Positions 5,265-6,989 of a stretch of 6,989 nt of DNA are shown in pieces. Where the stretch lies: contig CAPKVJ010000021.1 of NCBI GenBank assembly GCA_948648655.1, positions 1 through 6,989 on the forward strand. The letters run 5' to 3'. This stretch comes from an uncultured Candidatus Saccharibacteria bacterium (GTDB lineage: Bacteria; Patescibacteriota; Saccharimonadia; Saccharimonadales; Saccharimonadaceae). The translations under genes were made by a program, and so were the position numbers. How positions within the stretch are numbered: the stretch's first letter is position 1; each line of letters starts with the position of its first letter. The notes below the pieces were generated by a model. The model was given only the letters and a program-made list of their open reading frames with translations, was not told where the DNA came from and searched no databases.

Positions 5265-6179
5265 ATGAAAAAGATTTTTGTTCTGTGCCTTGTAGCCGTG
5301 TTATTGCTTCTGTCTGGCTGCTCAACTTCCACCGTGGATGGTGCTGGAAAAGAAGTGGAGGATGCCATAACCAACATTACCGATGCGGATAACAAATATG
5401 TGCAAATGGTCAAGGGCGGCTATCGGGAGGGAAACCCTGATTTGACCTATGACGATGCTTTTAATGCTTTCTTTGGAACCCCTCGTTGGAAGTATTTCAA
5501 AGGAGAAGATGAACAAGATGTAGTAGAATTTACAGGTGATTGCACCTATCAGGATACCCCGGTAAAGGCTCGTATTCAGTTTGTGGTTGACGAAGAAAAC
5601 GGAACTTTTGAAGCAACATATCTGGCATTTAATGAAGTTCCCCAAAATATGCTCATGCTCTCTGGACTGATTGAGACTGTATTTAGCGAGGCAGACGAGA
5701 GCACGGACGGCAATAGTTCAAGTCCGGCAGTTCCTTCCGATACTGGCGTTAGCGAGCCGCCCCAGGAAGGTCAGCCCAGCACGGCAACAGCGTCCGATAC
5801 TGTGTTTGAAACGGACTACTACACCCTTACTATTCCGGCAAGCTGGGATGGAAAATATACATATGAGCAGGATGGCAGCAATCTGACATTCTATGAGTTG
5901 GAAAGCTACAATAACGGCTGGGGCGGCAAGTTGTTTGGTATTTCTCTGCGGGAAGATGAAGAATTTCTCGACTTCCCAGGCTACTATTCCATGGGCGCAT
6001 TAGTAGAATTGAACGATGGATCGGCACCTGGTTTTCTTTATTATGTTGTGGTTTCCACCCCTACCGATGTGCAATTTTCTGATGATGCGGCGGAAACCTA
6101 TACGGAAATGAACAACAGCATAGATTCCATATTGGCTTCTATTTCTGTCAAGGGCGGTTACGCAATTATTACAGACTGA
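5265..6179 (+). CDS. Two-domain lipoprotein of unknown function
   Basis: This 304-residue protein has a clear lipoprotein signal peptide: MKK, a hydrophobic core (4-16), and the lipobox LLSGC with C19 as the lipidated residue. The mature protein should sit on the outer face of the cytoplasmic membrane. Domain 1 (about 40-142) contains YDDAFNAFFGTPRWKYFKG (62-80), VVEFTGDC (86-93) and IQFVVDEENGTFEATYLAFN (104-123), a pattern I associate with lipoproteins of gut clostridia. A Ser/Thr/Pro-rich linker (143-178) follows. Domain 2 (179-295) has YYTLTIPASW (185-194), GGKLFGISL (220-228) and STPTDVQFS (264-272). The start at 5265 is supported by AAAGGGA (5249-5255) at 9-nt spacing and by the signal peptide; a nearby upstream start would destroy the signal. 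It is the last gene of the operon, 27 nt after the preceding stop. No enzymatic motif is visible. Confidence 0.85.
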   Translation: MKKIFVLCLVAVLLLLSGCSTSTVDGAGKEVEDAITNITDADNKYVQMVKGGYREGNPDLTYDDAFNAFFGTPRWKYFKGEDEQDVVEFTGDCTYQDTPVKARIQFVVDEENGTFEATYLAFNEVPQNMLMLSGLIETVFSEADESTDGNSSSPAVPSDTGVSEPPQEGQPSTATASDTVFETDYYTLTIPASWDGKYTYEQDGSNLTFYELESYNNGWGGKLFGISLREDEEFLDFPGYYSMGALVELNDGSAPGFLYYVVVSTPTDVQFSDDAAETYTEMNNSIDSILASISVKGGYAIITD

Positions 6180-6213
6180 TTGAAGCAGAGGCAATAGTGA
6201 TACGCAAACGGGG

Positions 6214-6250
6214 GCGGGACTACTCGATCATGAGTAGTCCCGCTTCCTTT
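6214..6250 (+). terminator. Rho-independent terminator of the operon
   Basis: GCGGGACTACTC (6214-6225) and GAGTAGTCCCGC (6232-6243) form a perfect 12-bp stem with a 6-nt loop, followed by TTCCTTT (6244-6250). It lies 34 bp after the lipoprotein stop codon. On the minus strand it sits directly after the excisionase-like gene, but there it is followed by G/C-rich sequence with no T-run, so it is a good terminator mainly for the plus strand. Confidence 0.85.
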
Positions 6251-6422
6251 ATAGATATTTGATGTACTCTATTACAGCAGCCTTGGGTATCTTCCAACGG
6301 TTTCCGATTCTGAAAGCCTGTATGTCTCCATTATGGAGAAGGTCAAGCAACGTATTTTTTCCAACTTTCAAAAGACATTTACACTCATTAAAGGTCAGAA
6401 TATCAGGCACACGTTCAAGCAT
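6249..6422 (-). CDS. Excisionase-like small HTH DNA-binding protein
   Basis: This 57-residue protein consists of one winged-helix/HTH_17-type domain. DILTFNECKCLLKVGKNTLLDLLHNGDI (7-34) gives the helix-turn-helix, IQAFRIGNRWKIPKAAVIEYIKYL (34-57) gives the wing, with the characteristic RIGNRWKIP, and the final helix. Such proteins are excisionases (recombination directionality factors) or small regulators on mobile elements. The ATG at 6422 follows AGGAGG at 7-nt spacing on the minus strand; an in-frame TTG at 6440 would place that ribosome binding site inside the coding region. No integrase or recombinase gene lies within the window, so the partner, if any, is outside it or lost. It converges on the zinc-ribbon operon with the terminator between them. 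Confidence 0.82.
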   Translation of the reverse strand: MLERVPDILTFNECKCLLKVGKNTLLDLLHNGDIQAFRIGNRWKIPKAAVIEYIKYL

Positions 6423-6597
6423 TATTTTTTCCTCCTGCAAACAAAAATCAGACCATATTGGTTTATATCAGTTTACTTTAGTGTTCTTTGGTTTGGAAAG
6501 TTTTCTTTTTTTGTATGCTCCCACGGTTCATAGAGAGCGGATAGTTAAAAAAATGAAATAGATATTATACCTTTATCTTGAAGCAGGAGGGTTGCTT

Positions 6598-6681
6598 ATG
6601 AAATTTATTCTGAAACTGATGGGCAAGGGTGCCAGCAAATTCATTATCTGGCTGGCCGCACAACTGGAAGGAGGAAAGTAA
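6598..6681 (+). CDS. 27-residue cationic/hydrophobic small protein upstream of the DUF932 gene
   Basis: The frame begins MKFILKLMGKGASKFIIWL and ends in AAQLEGGK. AGGAGGG (6585-6591) lies 6 nt before the ATG. The 3' end encodes GAAGGAGGAAAG, which serves as the ribosome binding site of the DUF932 gene starting 1 nt after this stop, so the two are almost certainly co-transcribed and translationally linked. The N-terminal half is basic and the middle hydrophobic (FIIWLAA), suggesting an amphipathic or membrane-associated peptide. A TATTAT sequence (6563-6568) could be the -10 box of this unit; no clear -35 is seen. I do not recognise the family. Confidence 0.55.
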   Translation: MKFILKLMGKGASKFIIWLAAQLEGGK

Positions 6682-6682
6682 G

Positions 6683-6989
6683 ATGCCCGCTAACGTCGAA
6701 ACCATGTTCTATGTCCGTGAAAAGCCCTGGCATGGCCTGGGAACGGAAGTGCAGGAGGCTCCGACCTCTGCCGATGCCCTGATCTGTGCTGGTCTGGATT
6801 GGGAGGTCGTGCAGAAAAATGTCTACACCGAGAACGGTTCCCTGATCCCTGGCTACCGTGTCAATCTGCGCAGCACCGACAACGCCGCTCTGGGTATCGT
6901 CAGCGACCGCTACAAGGTGGTGCAGAACGAGGATGCTTTCCAGTTCACCGATGATCTGCTGGGTGCTGGCGTGACCTATGAGACTGCCG
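6683..6989 (+). CDS. DUF932 domain-containing protein, 5' part only
   Basis: The first 102 residues are present and the gene runs off the right edge. The start MPANVETMFYVREKPWHGLG, then EAPTSADALICAGLDWEVVQKNVY and GIVSDRYKVVQNEDAFQFTD, are typical of DUF932 (phage/plasmid-related protein) members, which are common on phages, plasmids and conjugative elements and have no established biochemical role. GGAAGGAGG (6668-6675... within the preceding small gene) provides the ribosome binding site. The sequence is richer in G+C, with many C- and G-ending codons, than the genes to its left, which suggests a different origin or a boundary near 6600. Confidence 0.88.
   Translation, partial: MPANVETMFYVREKPWHGLGTEVQEAPTSADALICAGLDWEVVQKNVYTENGSLIPGYRVNLRSTDNAALGIVSDRYKVVQNEDAFQFTDDLLGAGVTYETA

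Noticed and set aside
4979..5392. 137-residue plus-strand ORF overlapping the second DUF2085 gene and the lipoprotein start
   Set aside because: It lies in another frame over two convincing genes and shows no recognisable family pattern.
5322..5645. 107-residue minus-strand ORF inside the lipoprotein gene
   Set aside because: It is antisense to a well-supported lipoprotein and has no domain signature.
1..6989. CRISPR array, tRNA or rRNA gene, or complete insertion sequence with transposase and terminal repeats
   Set aside because: No regularly spaced direct repeats, cloverleaf-like stretches or rRNA-like sequence were seen. The only transposase-like gene is the Rpn type, which is not flanked by recognisable insertion-sequence ends.

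Overview
The window looks like an accessory, mobile-element-rich stretch of a low-to-mid GC Firmicute, most likely a gut clostridium. The evidence is strong AGGAGG-type ribosome binding sites, sigma-A-like promoters, small XRE regulators, a YpsA-type SLOG protein, an Rpn-type PD-(D/E)XK protein, an excisionase-like helix-turn-helix protein and, at the right edge, the start of a DUF932 protein, a family common on phages and conjugative elements. The taxon is inferred from gene style; the window holds no rRNA or other taxonomic marker.

Layout: 1-270 holds a long perfect hairpin and a good promoter. 271-1086 (+) encodes an Rpn-family nuclease/transposase-like protein followed by a stem-loop (1115-1160). 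1087-1363 is mostly non-coding, with one 16-codon ORF that has a strong ribosome binding site. 1364-1609 (-) is a small XRE regulator, divergent from a SLOG (DUF1273/YpsA-like) gene at 1781-2302 (+); their shared intergenic region holds two inverted repeats. 2313-2639 (-) is a second XRE regulator that converges on the SLOG gene.

2856-6179 (+) is the core of the window: a compact five-gene operon. In order it encodes a multi-zinc-ribbon protein, a DUF2085 membrane protein, a membrane-anchored zinc-ribbon protein, a second DUF2085 protein and a lipoprotein. The zinc-ribbon/DUF2085 pair is present twice, so the operon seems to contain a duplicated two-protein module. A 10-bp element (TAGGATATAG) overlaps the -10 region of the operon promoter and, in the same register, the -10 region of the divergent XRE gene. 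This suggests that this XRE protein represses both itself and the operon. The operon ends at a strong hairpin (6214-6243).

6249-6422 (-) is a 57-residue excisionase-like HTH protein with no integrase nearby. A separate unit begins at 6598 (+): a 27-residue peptide followed at once by a DUF932 protein cut by the window edge. The DUF932 gene is visibly richer in G+C than the rest.

No gene here allows a firm biochemical pathway to be named. The best reading of the operon is a regulated, envelope-associated, cysteine-rich (probably zinc-binding) complex of unknown function.
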